A DNA stretch of 64,000 bases, taken from Streptomyces rhizoryzae (GTDB taxonomy: Bacteria; Actinomycetota; Actinomycetes; Streptomycetales; Streptomycetaceae). Position numbers and translations under genes: made by a program. Under the pieces are notes generated by a model that saw nothing but the letters and a program-made list of their open reading frames with translations, did no database searches and was not told the DNA's origin. Of this stretch, positions 33,356 to 42,131 are shown one piece after another; the first letter of the stretch is position 1; every line of letters begins with the position of its first letter. The stretch lies in NCBI RefSeq assembly GCF_023155275.1, contig NZ_JALMUV010000003.1, forward strand, positions 248,001 through 312,000. The letters are read 5' to 3'.

Positions 33356-34654
33356 ATGAAGACAGTGCCGGTCGCCTGGCGGGACCGCCTCCACCGCGCC
33401 GCCCTGGACACCCTGATCGGCGTGGCCGTCGCCAGCGGAGCCCTGCTGTCGGTCGTCCTCTTCGTCACCACCGCCTACTTCCTGATCATCTCCCTGATCG
33501 GCATCGGATTCCTCGCCCTGCCCTACTGCACCCGCGCCGTGCGCCGGCTGGCCGACCTCAACCGGCGCGCCGCGGCGCACTCCGGCGTCCCGGTGGAGCG
33601 GCCCTACCGGCCCGCGCCGGAGGTGATCGAGAAAGACATCGTCGGCTGGATGCGCCGCTGCAAGTGGATCCTGACCGACCCCGCCACCTGGCGGGACCTG
33701 CTGTGGCTGCTGCTCAACGGCGTCGTCGGACTGCTCGGTTTCGTACCGGCCGGCCTGCTCTACTACGCCGGGGAGGGGTTGTTCCTGGCCTGCGGCCTGT
33801 GGCGGCCCGTCGCCGCGGGCGGCGAGGGCCGCTGGTACGCCTTCGTCACCGTCGGCAGCTGGCCGGCCGCGGCCGCCGCGGCCGTGCTCGCACTCGTCGT
33901 ACTCACCGCCTGGGTGTTCCTCGGCCCGCTCGTCCTCACGGCATACGCCCACTTCACCCGCTTCCTGCTCGGCCCGACCCGGCAGTCCCAACTCACTTCC
34001 CGTGTCCAGCAGTTGTCGGAGGCGCGCTCCGGTGCCCTCGACATCCAGGCCGCCGAACTGCGCCGCATCGAACGCGACCTGCACGACGGCGCACAGGCCC
34101 GACTGGTCAGCCTGGGGCTCCAACTCGGCGCCGTGGAACGGAAGCTGGCCAAGGACCCCGAAGAGGCCCGGCGGATGCTGCGCGAGGCCCGTACCTCCTC
34201 CGTGCAGGCCCTGGGCGAACTCCGCGACCTGGTCCGCGGCATCCACCCGCCGGTCCTCGCCGAACGCGGCCTCGCCGACGCCCTGCGCGCCCTCGGCCTG
34301 GCCAGTCCGCTGCGGGTCACCGTGGTCGCGGACCTGCCCGAGCGGCTGCCCGACCCGGTCGAGTCCGCCGTCTACTTCGCCGTCGCGGAGCTGCTCACCA
34401 ACGTCCTCAAACACGCCGACGCGCACACCGCGGAGGTGATCGCCTGGTGCGCGGACACCGCCCTGCACGTGCGCGTCACCGACGACGGCCACGGCGGCGC
34501 CGACACGTCGGCCGGCAGCGGCCTGGAGGGCATCCGGCGGCGACTGGCATCCTTTGACGGCACCCTGGAGATCGACAGCCCGCCGGGCGGTCCGACCGTG
34601 ATGAAGCTGGAGCTACCGTGCGCGTTGTCCTCGCCGAAGACCTCTTCCTCCTGA
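33356..34654 (+). CDS. NarL-type sensor histidine kinase
   Basis: A 432-residue kinase. A sensor region of four to five membrane helices (DTLIGVAVASGALLSVVLFVTTAYFLIISLIGIGFL...; LLLNGVVGLLGFVPAGLLYYAGEGL; AAAAAVLALVVLTAWVFLGPLVL) precedes the HisKA_3 box ELRRIERDLHDGAQARLVSLGLQLG (phospho-His near 243) and a HATPase with LLTNVLKHADA and DDGHGGADTSAGSGLEGIRRRL. ATG 33356 follows GGGGAAGA; an in-frame ATG at 33323 is an alternative. It overlaps the regulator gene by 37 bases. The C-terminus is the same as the last residues of the kinase remnant at 7859-8103, so the two systems are paralogous. Confidence 0.88.
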   Translation: MKTVPVAWRDRLHRAALDTLIGVAVASGALLSVVLFVTTAYFLIISLIGIGFLALPYCTRAVRRLADLNRRAAAHSGVPVERPYRPAPEVIEKDIVGWMRRCKWILTDPATWRDLLWLLLNGVVGLLGFVPAGLLYYAGEGLFLACGLWRPVAAGGEGRWYAFVTVGSWPAAAAAAVLALVVLTAWVFLGPLVLTAYAHFTRFLLGPTRQSQLTSRVQQLSEARSGALDIQAAELRRIERDLHDGAQARLVSLGLQLGAVERKLAKDPEEARRMLREARTSSVQALGELRDLVRGIHPPVLAERGLADALRALGLASPLRVTVVADLPERLPDPVESAVYFAVAELLTNVLKHADAHTAEVIAWCADTALHVRVTDDGHGGADTSAGSGLEGIRRRLASFDGTLEIDSPPGGPTVMKLELPCALSSPKTSSS

Positions 34655-35262
34655 GGCAGGGGATCATCCAGTTGCTGGAGGCGTACGACATCGAGGTGGT
34701 CGCCGCCGTCGACAACGGCACCGACCTCGCCGCCGCGCTCACCGCACACCGCCCCGACCTCGCCATCGTCGACGTACGCCTGCCACCCACCTTCACCACC
34801 GAGGGCCTCCAGGCCGCCCTGCGCGCCCGCCGCGAGCGGCCCGGCCTGCCCATCCTCGTCCTGTCCCAGCACGTCGAGCAGCTCTACGCCCGCGAACTGC
34901 TGGCCGACGGCACCGGCGGCATCGGCTATCTGCTCAAGGACAGCGTGCTGGACGACGAGCAGTTCATCGACGCCGTACGACGGGTCGCCGCCGGCGGCAC
35001 CGCCATGGACCCCTCCGTCGTCGCCCAGTTGATGACCAGTCACTCCCGCGACGAGCCGCTGGCCGCGCTCACCGGACGCGAACGCGAGGTGCTGGGACTG
35101 ATGGCCGAGGGCTGCTCGAACACGGCGATCGCCCAGCGCCTCACCATCACCGAGGGAGCGGCCGCGAAACACATCTCCAACATCTTCACCAAGCTGGTAC
35201 TGCCCCCGTCCGGCGACAGCAACCGGCGCGTCCTGGCGGTACTCGCCTACCTCAACGCCTGA
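34618..35262 (+). CDS. LuxR/NarL-family response regulator
   Basis: A 214-residue regulator: receiver with Asp8 (VVLAEDLFLL), phospho-acceptor Asp52 (AIVDVRLPP) and Lys in YLLKDS, then LuxR HTH LTGREREVLGLMAEGCSNTAIAQRLTITEGAAAKHISNIFTKL. Start GTG 34618 lies inside the kinase gene, so translation is coupled. It is the partner of that kinase and probably controls the ABC genes upstream. The broken regulator at 7224-7868 is a close relative and shows the same ending (NRRVLAVL..L). Confidence 0.9.
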   Translation: MRVVLAEDLFLLRQGIIQLLEAYDIEVVAAVDNGTDLAAALTAHRPDLAIVDVRLPPTFTTEGLQAALRARRERPGLPILVLSQHVEQLYARELLADGTGGIGYLLKDSVLDDEQFIDAVRRVAAGGTAMDPSVVAQLMTSHSRDEPLAALTGREREVLGLMAEGCSNTAIAQRLTITEGAAAKHISNIFTKLVLPPSGDSNRRVLAVLAYLNA

Positions 35263-35369
35263 GCCGCCCGCGCTGCGGATGGCCGCGCCCCCTGCAAGGC
35301 ACCGCGCCGACGTGAGCCGAACCGACCGTACCCACCACCCGATCCGACCTGCCCCGGAGTGATCAGTCG

Positions 35370-35723
35370 ATGGCCGTTCGCCGTGTAGTCCCCACCATCC
35401 GTACAACGCCAGGCGCTGACCAGCAGAACCGGGATTTCTACGGCTTGCTGGGCTTCGAGGAGGTCATGAACCACGGCTGGATCATGACACTGGCCTCGCC
35501 GTCCAGCTCGTCGGCGCAGATCAGCTTCATGGCCGGGGACAAGACGGCGCCGGTCACCCCCGACCTGAGCGTGGAGGTGGACGACGTGGACGCGGCCTAC
35601 GCGGTGCTGCGGGCCGGCGGCGCGGAGATCCTTCACCCCCTCCAGGACGAGGAGTGGGGCGTGCGGAGGTTCTTCGTCCGCGATCCCAACGGGCGGGTCG
35701 TCAACGTGCTGGGCCACCGCTGA
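35370..35723 (+). CDS. VOC-superfamily (glyoxalase/bleomycin-resistance-like) protein
   Basis: A 117-residue single-module-pair VOC protein, starting MAVRRVVPTIRTTPGADQQNRDFYGLLGFEEVMNHGWIMTLAS and ending FFVRDPNGRVVNVLGHR (the F-x-D-P-x-G-x-x-x-x-x motif). Dimers of this type bind metals or hydrophobic ligands; the reaction cannot be inferred. GGAG lies at 35357-35360, ten bases before ATG. Just downstream (35805-35840) are small GACCGGAC direct repeats in non-coding DNA. Confidence 0.83.
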   Translation: MAVRRVVPTIRTTPGADQQNRDFYGLLGFEEVMNHGWIMTLASPSSSSAQISFMAGDKTAPVTPDLSVEVDDVDAAYAVLRAGGAEILHPLQDEEWGVRRFFVRDPNGRVVNVLGHR

Positions 35724-35916
35724 GGGCACCGTCCCGTCGTAGCGGCGGCCGCCGGCCCCTCCGGACGTGTGCCGGTCGTACCGGTCGGGCCACGCCACCG
35801 GCCGGTTGACGACCGGACGACCGGACGACCGGACGGCCTGACGGCCTGGCGACGGGCTCGGCTCCTGCCTGACCGGACTCCGACACGGCGCCGAGGACCC
35901 GCCCGGCCCGCCCGAC

Positions 35917-37311
35917 TCATACCTGGCAACCACCGCCCTGCGGCGCCCGTGACGCGCCCGGTTCGCGCGGCTCGGGTGGCTCGCACGGCTCGTGCCTGGG
36001 TACGGTGCGCCGGACGACGAGGCCGGCGGTCAGGCAGACGGCACCGGCGACAGCCAGGCCCGAAGCCGGGCCGAGGGCTGTCATCATCCCGGTGGCGGCG
36101 GCCAGGGTGCACGTTTCCAGGCTCATCCGCGCCGTACTGAACAGGGCGGCGCCGGATCCGCCGCGATCGGACGGCACGTACGCCAGTGCCTGCCCGTCCG
36201 GGACGCCTTCGGTCAGTCCCAGGCACAGTCCGCACACCCCGGCCGCCAGGAGGAGGACGAGGGGCTGGCTGAGGACCTGGAGAACGCCGGCAGCGGCGGC
36301 GCAGGCGAACAGCCCGGTGGTGACCAGCTGCCGGGCCCGTCGGCGCGCCAGCCGGGACGCCAGCAGCGGGAGCACCGTCGACGGCACGGTCAGCAGGCTG
36401 AGCATGACCGCTGTCCCGGCCGGGCCCACGCCCTGGGACGAGCCGAGCTGCGGCAGGGCGGTCAACCCCACCACCAGCATCCCCATCAAGGCGCCCGTCG
36501 CCACCGCGTACGCGCGATAGGCGGGAATCCGCAACAGGTCCAACGGGATGGCGGGAAGGGGCGCGCGCCGTTCGACGCGCACCAGGCCGAGGGCGGCGAC
36601 GGCCGCCAGGACGACCAGCCCGGTCGGCCCCCACCAGGGGACGCCCGTGCCGAAGCCCAGCCCGAGTGCCGTCACCACGGCGGCGACCAGCGTGCCGAAC
36701 AGCACCGCGCCGGCAAGGTCGAAACGGCCGGGCAGCTCGGGGCTGCGCAGGCCCGGGAGCCCGACCGTGGCCAAGGCGGCCAGACCGGCGAGCGCCCCCG
36801 GCACGGCGAACACGAGCGGCCACCCTCCGATCGCCATGAGCGCCTGGCCGACGACCGGCCCCAACGCCAGGCTGCTGCCCAGCACGGCGCCCGCGTAGCC
36901 GTACACCCGTCGCCGATCCTCAGGCGGGTACACGGCCAGGACCAGCGACGACCCGCCGGAGGCACACATCGCCGCCCCGACGCCGGCGAGCGCCCGAAGC
37001 GCCACCAAGGTCGGCAGGTCGGGGGCGAGCGCGGACAGCATCCCAGTGGTCGCTACGACGAGGGTGCCGGCGGCGAAGAAGCGGGAGCGGGCGACACGAT
37101 CCGCCACCGCCCCGGCCAGCAGCAGCGCCGCGGCGAACATCCCGTTGTACGCGACGACGATCCACGGGCCCAGCGCGGGCGCGCCGGGCAACTGCGCGGT
37201 GACGTCAGGTACCGCTGCGGTCCCACCCGTGATGGCGAGCGGGAACACCGCATCAGAGATCAAGGCGGCCGCAAGGGCACGCCGACGGTGACGACGAGAC
37301 AGGACAACCAT
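35917..37311 (-). CDS. MFS transporter, DHA2 (14-helix drug exporter) type
   Basis: A 464-residue proton-coupled exporter. It begins MVVLSRRHRRRALAAALISDAVFPLAITGG, has the motif-A-like ALLLAGAVADRVARSRFF loop, LGSSLALGPVVGQALMAIGGWPLVFAVPGAL (motif C, helix 5), and about 13-14 helices. The C-terminal tail is a Glu/Pro repeat (EPCEPPEPREPG). ATG 37311 is chosen since the upstream frame is repetitive non-coding DNA. It is probably a multidrug or metabolite exporter; no regulator is adjacent. It diverges from the AhpD-like gene across 370 bases. Confidence 0.85.
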   Translation of the reverse strand: MVVLSRRHRRRALAAALISDAVFPLAITGGTAAVPDVTAQLPGAPALGPWIVVAYNGMFAAALLLAGAVADRVARSRFFAAGTLVVATTGMLSALAPDLPTLVALRALAGVGAAMCASGGSSLVLAVYPPEDRRRVYGYAGAVLGSSLALGPVVGQALMAIGGWPLVFAVPGALAGLAALATVGLPGLRSPELPGRFDLAGAVLFGTLVAAVVTALGLGFGTGVPWWGPTGLVVLAAVAALGLVRVERRAPLPAIPLDLLRIPAYRAYAVATGALMGMLVVGLTALPQLGSSQGVGPAGTAVMLSLLTVPSTVLPLLASRLARRRARQLVTTGLFACAAAAGVLQVLSQPLVLLLAAGVCGLCLGLTEGVPDGQALAYVPSDRGGSGAALFSTARMSLETCTLAAATGMMTALGPASGLAVAGAVCLTAGLVVRRTVPRHEPCEPPEPREPGASRAPQGGGCQV

Positions 37312-37540
37312 CGCTGCGCTCCGGAACAGAGGGAATCCGAGCGCCACAAAGGCGCTCCTGGCCTGGCCGAGGGTCAGGAGCGACGACGATGAACCGGGGT
37401 CACGCGCCGCCGCTCTCGCGACGGCGCACCGTGTCTGTTTCGGGCACGAGCCCACGCTAGCAGGCACGTTGACCACGTGTTCGAGCGTCCGGCGCAATGA
37501 CCCGTACCCAAGACGCTGCGCTGCCACGGAGGCACCCGGC

Positions 37541-37572
37541 ATGGCAGGCCCGGCAGGCCCGGCAGGCCCGGT
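37541..37572. repeat. Three tandem copies of GGCAGGCCCG
   Basis: A 10-bp unit is repeated exactly from about 37543 to 37572, in the non-coding DNA between the MFS and AhpD-like genes. Confidence 0.7.
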
Positions 37573-37603
37573 ACGGCGCGGACGGGGGAGACGCAGATCA
37601 CTT

Positions 37604-37624
37604 TCCCGCGTGTCACACGCGGGA
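37604..37624. promoter_or_regulatory. Perfect inverted repeat upstream of the AhpD-like gene
   Basis: TCCCGCGTG-TCA-CACGCGGGA, 9-bp arms and a 3-base spacer, 58 bases before the ATG at 37682. It could be an operator or a 5' UTR hairpin. It is too close to a gene start and lacks T-runs, so a terminator is unlikely. Confidence 0.5.
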
Positions 37625-37681
37625 GGGCCACGACGTCTCAAGGATGTAATCCCCACACCGCGAACGAAACAGGAGCGCACC

Positions 37682-38155
37682 ATGGAAGCCCGCTTGAACC
37701 CCATGACCAGCCCGGTCGCCGCCAAGGCCATGAAGCACCTCATCGCGGCGCACAAGGCACTTGCGGAGTCGGCCGTGCCGCCGGCCACGCGCGAACTGGT
37801 GATGCTCCGCGCCAGTCAGATCAACGGCTGCTCCGGATGCGTCGACATGCACACCAAGGAGGCCGCCGCGGCCGGGGAGACCGCTGTGCGCCTCAACCTG
37901 GTGGCTGCCTGGCGCGAGGCCACGGTGTTCACCGAAGCCGAACGTGCGGCGCTGGAACTGGCCGAAGAGGGCACCCGTCTCGCCGACGCGGCCGGCGGCG
38001 TCAGCGACGAGGTCTGGGCGAACGCCGCCAAGCACTACGACGAGGACCAACTCGCCGATCTGGTGGTCCAGATCGCCCTCATCAACGCCTTCAACCGCGG
38101 CAACGTCATCACCCAGCAGCCCGCCGGCCACTACCGGGTGGGCCAGGTCCACTGA
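37682..38155 (+). CDS. Carboxymuconolactone-decarboxylase/AhpD-family protein
   Basis: A 157-residue AhpD-like protein with the CxxC redox motif INGCSGCVDMHTKEA (Cys about 51 and 54, His 58). AhpD-type proteins reduce peroxiredoxins or remove peroxides. ATG 37682 has AGGAG eight bases before it. The arrangement VMLRASQINGCSGCVDMH...LVVQIALINAFNR is characteristic. It stands alone behind a perfect inverted repeat, which suggests dedicated control, perhaps by oxidants (inference). Confidence 0.9.
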   Translation: MEARLNPMTSPVAAKAMKHLIAAHKALAESAVPPATRELVMLRASQINGCSGCVDMHTKEAAAAGETAVRLNLVAAWREATVFTEAERAALELAEEGTRLADAAGGVSDEVWANAAKHYDEDQLADLVVQIALINAFNRGNVITQQPAGHYRVGQVH

Positions 38156-38303
38156 CGGACCGACGGCGGCCGCTGCCGTTCCGTGCGGTGCGGCAACGCC
38201 GGCGCCGGACGCACGCCCCAGGCACCGCTCCACCGAGCCCGGGACGTGCGTCCGGGCCCGCCGCCCCAGGACGGCCCCCCGCCCCGCTCCCGGCCCGTCG
38301 ATC

Positions 38304-39362
38304 TCACTCCTCGCGTTCGTAGCTGGCGAACCAATGCCTGTCGAAGTAGCGGGCCGTGGAGAAGGGGTGCCGGCGATCGGTGAGCATGCGGTAGATGAAT
38401 TCGGCCGTCGTACCGTCGAAGCGTACCCAGGAGTCAGGAACGTCCTCCGTGACGAGGACGGGCCACCGGTCGGGATCGCTCCCCTCCGTGAGCCAGAAGA
38501 ACTGGTCGGCCTGCTCGGTGCTGCCCCACTGCAACAACCCTCCGGGGGCCGGGTACAGCTCGTAGGGATCCCACAGCCCGCTCCGGCTGCCGGCGGCCCA
38601 CTCGCGCAGCCACTCGGCGTTTCGCACGAGGTCGGAACTCCGGAAACCAGCGCCGGGTACGTGCAGTTCGAGGTATTCGTCGAAGGCGCCGTGCCCGAAC
38701 AGCTCAACGAGCTGTTTGTAATCGCTGGGGAGCGCGGTTCCGAGCCTGGTCTCGGTCTCCGCCCAGTCGATACTCCGCATACCGGAGACACCCTGCCCCG
38801 TAACGGCCACCACGCCGTCCACCCAGGAAGATCCCTCCGGTACGTCCACCGTCGGCTCCTGCCCTTCCGCGACGAGCACCACGGGCCGTATGCCGTCGTC
38901 GGAACGGAGGGTGCCGCAGCCGATCCACCGCCCCGCGTGCGTCCAGGCACGCATCTCGACGAGCCGTTCGCCGAACGGAGTCAGGAGCGGAAGCCCCGTA
39001 CGCCGGGTAAGGGTCGGATCGGCGTACCCGTCCATGGCGAGATTGCGCGGATGCCCATAGCGACCGCTCAACGCTTCCCGGACGGCGGCCAGGCTGACCC
39101 CCTCCGCGGGCAAAGCCAGGCAGACATGACCGTCCGGGTGCCCGGTCACCTCACACCGGAGCTCACCCGTGTCCGCCCAGGCCAGACGGTGGACGGCGGC
39201 GAGGAACCCCTGCTGATCCCGCCCCCCTGCTCGCCCTTCCGGCCCCGCCTCCTCCCCCTGCTCCGCGGACTGCCGATCACGCTCACCCTCCCCCTGATCA
39301 GAGATCCGCTCACACTGCCGTTCACGATGTCGTTCACGATGCCGTCCGTTCATGGCCGGCAT
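38304..39362 (-). CDS. SMI1/KNR4 (SUKH)-domain protein
   Basis: A 352-residue protein. The C-terminal half carries a SUKH fold: IDWAETETRLGTALPSDYKQLVELFGHGAFDEYLELHVPG, then WGSTEQADQFFWLTEGSDPDRWPVLVTED. SUKH proteins are frequent immunity proteins in toxin systems, but many in this genus are orphan. The N-terminal half (about residues 50-160) is a different, unrecognised domain. The first 45 residues are a low-complexity run of Arg/Glu/Gln (RHRERHRERQCERISDQGEGERDRQ) and may be an over-extended start; ATG 39362 or 39353. No toxin gene is visible next to it. Confidence 0.75.
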   Translation of the reverse strand: MPAMNGRHRERHRERQCERISDQGEGERDRQSAEQGEEAGPEGRAGGRDQQGFLAAVHRLAWADTGELRCEVTGHPDGHVCLALPAEGVSLAAVREALSGRYGHPRNLAMDGYADPTLTRRTGLPLLTPFGERLVEMRAWTHAGRWIGCGTLRSDDGIRPVVLVAEGQEPTVDVPEGSSWVDGVVAVTGQGVSGMRSIDWAETETRLGTALPSDYKQLVELFGHGAFDEYLELHVPGAGFRSSDLVRNAEWLREWAAGSRSGLWDPYELYPAPGGLLQWGSTEQADQFFWLTEGSDPDRWPVLVTEDVPDSWVRFDGTTAEFIYRMLTDRRHPFSTARYFDRHWFASYEREE

Positions 39363-39469
39363 TGAAGCCGGGTGCCACTGACATCGCCGCAACCGCCCTC
39401 GCCGCCCCTTGCGGTTGCCTGAGCGCGCCCGGAGCCGTCACGACAGGGACCGGCGACCGCAGCCGAGGG

Positions 39470-40366
39470 TCATGCCTCACGTCGCGGTGTGCGGATCCCG
39501 TCGATGATCCGGGCCCACCCGTCAGCGCCGTGACCATCCGCGAGGGCGCGGTGGTACTGGGCTTGTACGGCCCGCGGAAGAGCGGTGTCGATGCCCACGG
39601 CCTCGCTGGACGCCTGGATGTGATCCGCGCTGGCGCCCATCATGGTGATGGTGCTCCTGTCGCCCGGATACGCGCCGGAGTCGATCTGCCTGCCGAGGCG
39701 GTCGATGCCCTCTGTGGCGATCATGTCGGGAATCGCCCGGAAAAGCTGCATGACCTCGGGGAGAAATGCCTCAGCGGTGATTCCCGCGGACCCGACCAGA
39801 GCAGTAGCGTGCGCGAACCCCGAAAGCGTGGTGAGGAAGACATCGAGATGCGCCTGGTACATCAACTGCGCGCGGCCGGGGTCCTCTCCGAGGAATCGCG
39901 GCTCACCGATACCGGCGAGCGTGGCGCGGTGGACGCCGAAGGCTTCCTCGTCACCGCTGAAGAACACGTACGAGCGGTCAGTGCCGATCATGTGCCCCGG
40001 GACCATCACCCCACCGGTCAGGAACGCCGCGCCGTGCGACTGCGCCCAGCTCGCGGCCTCGCGGGTGGCATCCGGCGTATCGGAACTGAGATTGGCCAAG
40101 GTGCGCCCGGCCAGGGAGGCCGTCACCTCGCCGAGGATGTCCCACATCGCCCGGTAATCGGTCAGGCTGAGAATGACCAGGTCGCTGGCTGCCAGGGCCT
40201 CGGCGGGTGTGGCGGCGAGTCGCGCACCGGCCGCGACCACGTCTGCCGCTCGGCTCGGCGTGCGGTTCCACACCGTGACCGGGTGCCCGGCCGTGAGCAG
40301 GGTCCGGGTGATGGCCTGGCCTATCGGCCCGAGGCCGAGCACGGTGACGGGTGGGGGAGTGGACAT
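39470..40366 (-). CDS. NAD(P)-dependent oxidoreductase of the 6PGDH/imine-reductase group
   Basis: A 298-residue beta-hydroxyacid-dehydrogenase-like enzyme. The Rossmann motif is VTVLGLGPIGQAITRTLLTAGHPVTVWNRTPSRA (GxGxxG, Arg35 for NADP). A helical dimer domain contains LDVFLTTLSGFAHATALVGSAGITAEAFLPE. The position of the usual catalytic Lys reads YQAHLDVF, so Lys is not present and an imine-reductase-like role is possible. ATG 40366 follows AGGAGAA. An HxlR-type inverted repeat lies about 105 bases upstream, but no HxlR gene is adjacent. Confidence 0.84.
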   Translation of the reverse strand: MSTPPPVTVLGLGPIGQAITRTLLTAGHPVTVWNRTPSRAADVVAAGARLAATPAEALAASDLVILSLTDYRAMWDILGEVTASLAGRTLANLSSDTPDATREAASWAQSHGAAFLTGGVMVPGHMIGTDRSYVFFSGDEEAFGVHRATLAGIGEPRFLGEDPGRAQLMYQAHLDVFLTTLSGFAHATALVGSAGITAEAFLPEVMQLFRAIPDMIATEGIDRLGRQIDSGAYPGDRSTITMMGASADHIQASSEAVGIDTALPRAVQAQYHRALADGHGADGWARIIDGIRTPRREA

Positions 40367-40472
40367 GCGCAGTTCTCCTGGTCCGGGGGAGGGAGGAAGC
40401 TCGGTGCGGTGCGAACCAGATCAGCCTTACCGCTGCCACCGCCCACCGGAAGTACCCACTGAATAGTGCGGT

Positions 40473-40490
40473 ACATACCTGCGGGTAAGT
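40473..40490. promoter_or_regulatory. HxlR-type operator ACATACC-TGCG-GGTAAGT
   Basis: A near-perfect inverted repeat (7-bp arms, one mismatch, 4-base spacer), upstream of the imine-reductase-like gene. Its TACC-N4-GGTA core is the form seen before many HxlR-regulated genes. The regulator must be encoded elsewhere. Confidence 0.45.
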
Positions 40491-40778
40491 GCCCGGACCC
40501 GGGGACGGGGGGCGAGAGGCGTGCGCGTGCGTGTCAAGTTCCCCGGCGCCGCGGGGCGTTACGCGGGCCGTGCCGGGTTCCGTACCGCCGGCGAACCCGC
40601 CCGGCCGCCCACCGCGGCGAGCCGTGCATGCACGCGTTCCGGTCGTGGGGGAGTGGGTGGTTGGCGGAGTCGTGACCGTCTTATGACATTTGCCGCTCTG
40701 GTTCCTGGGGAGGGATGGGGTGATCAGGGTGCTCGGGGAACATCCCTGCAACATCGACCGTTGAACGGAGTGTTCGTG

Positions 40779-41300
40779 ATGCGTACCGTCCAGAAGATTG
40801 CCGCCACCGCTGCCGCCGTTGTGCTGGTAGGCGCGGCGGGAGGGGGAGTGGCGCAGGCGGCGTCACCGACCGGCGCGGCCGTGGCGGCGGGCCAGGGGGC
40901 GCCTTCCTCGTGCCGTCCGGCCAACCACCTCACCAAGATCACCGAGGGGCCCGCCACCTCCGGACACCACCACTACCGCGTCACATTGGTCGCGGCGCCC
41001 GGTTACGAACCGTGCCGGCTGGCCGGCTCACCGACCGGCGTGCGCTTCTCCCACCACGGCTCTCCGGTCGGCGTCACCGCCGGCCGATACGGCCCGCAGA
41101 ACGCGGTGGTGACCTTCGGCCCCGGCCACCCGGTCCACTTCGACATCCAGGTGCCCAACAGCCCTGCCGGCGCCCCCGCCGACGAGGCCGCCTTCACGCT
41201 CCGGACTCCGGACGGGGTGATCCCCGGAGAGTCCACGGCCTACGGCCGGCTCACCGTCGACATCGGAACGGCCATCGGCCCTGTCCAGCCCGGAGCTTGA
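40779..41300 (+). CDS. Secreted DUF4232 protein
   Basis: A 173-residue exported protein: signal peptide MRTVQKIAATAAAVVLVGAAGGGVAQA cleaved after residue 27, then a DUF4232 beta-sandwich with HYRVTLVAAPGYEPCRLAGSPTGVRFSHHGSPVG..., two Cys (SCRPAN; EPCRLAG) that probably form a disulfide, and GRLTVDIGTAIG at the end. CGGAG precedes ATG 40779. It is extracellular and its function unknown; the fold resembles binding domains. The gene ends in a set of short tandem repeats that continue past its stop. Confidence 0.86.
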   Translation: MRTVQKIAATAAAVVLVGAAGGGVAQAASPTGAAVAAGQGAPSSCRPANHLTKITEGPATSGHHHYRVTLVAAPGYEPCRLAGSPTGVRFSHHGSPVGVTAGRYGPQNAVVTFGPGHPVHFDIQVPNSPAGAPADEAAFTLRTPDGVIPGESTAYGRLTVDIGTAIGPVQPGA

Positions 41301-41384
41301 TTCCCCCCGGAGCCTGACCCTCCGCGGAGCCTGACCAACCACGGAGCTCGACCGTCCCCGGAGCTCGACCGTCCCCGGAGCCGG
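41288..41384. repeat. Tandem 16-18-bp repeats at the 3' end of the DUF4232 gene
   Basis: CGGAGC(C/T)(T/C)GACC... units occur five to six times: CGGAGCTTGATTCCCC, CGGAGCCTGACCCTC, CGGAGCCTGACCAACCA, two exact CGGAGCTCGACCGTCCC, then CGGAGCCGGG. The array begins in the last codons of the gene and ends where the HEAT-repeat remnant begins, marking a likely rearrangement point. Confidence 0.7.
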
Positions 41385-41992
41385 GCCTCGTCCACGAACT
41401 GGCGGAGTGCCTGAAGACCGGCCGGGCCGCCATCGTCGCCGCCCGCCACCTCGGCCGCAACGGCATACGGACCCCCGAGATCACCGACTTGCTGCTCAAC
41501 GCGGCGCAGAGCACCGACTCCTCGCTGAGTACCGCAGCAGCCGTGTCCCACTACCAGCTGACCGGCGACCCCGCCACAGCGCTGCACACCTTCGCACGGG
41601 TGCTGACGGCCCGCGGCCGGACCCCCTGGTACCTGAGCAGCCTGCCGCCGCTGGGCAAGGCCGCCGCTCCGCTGCTGCCCCTCATCGAGCCGCTGCTGGA
41701 CACCGGGAGCGAGTGGACGCGGATGGCCGCCGCCGAGGCCCACCACTGGATCACCGGGGCCCCGGATCGTGCCGTACCGGTCCTCGCCGAACTGGTCGGC
41801 CCCACCCCGGTCGGCCTCCGCGCCCTCAAGGCCCTCGCTGCCACCGGCCGGGCGCCGGAGGAACTCCGTCCCACCCTCCGCGCCCTGGCCTTCTCCCCGA
41901 CCCGGCTGCTCAGCGACTCGCCCTTCTCCGGCCCCGACCACCCGGACGAAGAACTCCGCGCCGCGGCCCGGACATTGCTCACTGCCGGCTAG
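41381..41992 (+). pseudogene. 5'-truncated HEAT-repeat-like protein
   Basis: From 41381 the frame reads PGLVHELAECLKTGRAAIVAARHLGRNGIRTPEITDLLLNAAQSTDSS..., alternating helices with Leu/Ala patterns, ending ELRAAARTLLTAG at TAG 41992. This is the C-terminal part of an alpha-helical HEAT/armadillo-type scaffold protein. No ATG or GTG with a ribosome-binding site starts it (TTG 41489 is internal), and the sequence to its left is the repeat array. A fused start through the repeats is open but not credible. Most of the gene has been lost. Confidence 0.6.
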
Positions 41993-42084
41993 CCACCCCG
42001 AGGGACGCCAGTGGTGTCGCTGGTGCTGCTGGTGCTGCTGGTGTCCGCCGGTGTGCGCGGGGGCTGCCTGGGGGAACGGGGTGC

Positions 42085-42113
42085 GCCCCGCCGACGCCGT
42101 TCGTCGGCGGGGC
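42085..42113. terminator. Hairpin terminator
   Basis: A 12-bp perfect stem (GCCCCGCCGACG / CGTCGGCGGGGC) with loop CCGTT, between the HEAT remnant (+) and the small membrane gene (-). Confidence 0.75.
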
Positions 42114-42131
42114 GGGGCGCGGCCCGCTCAG

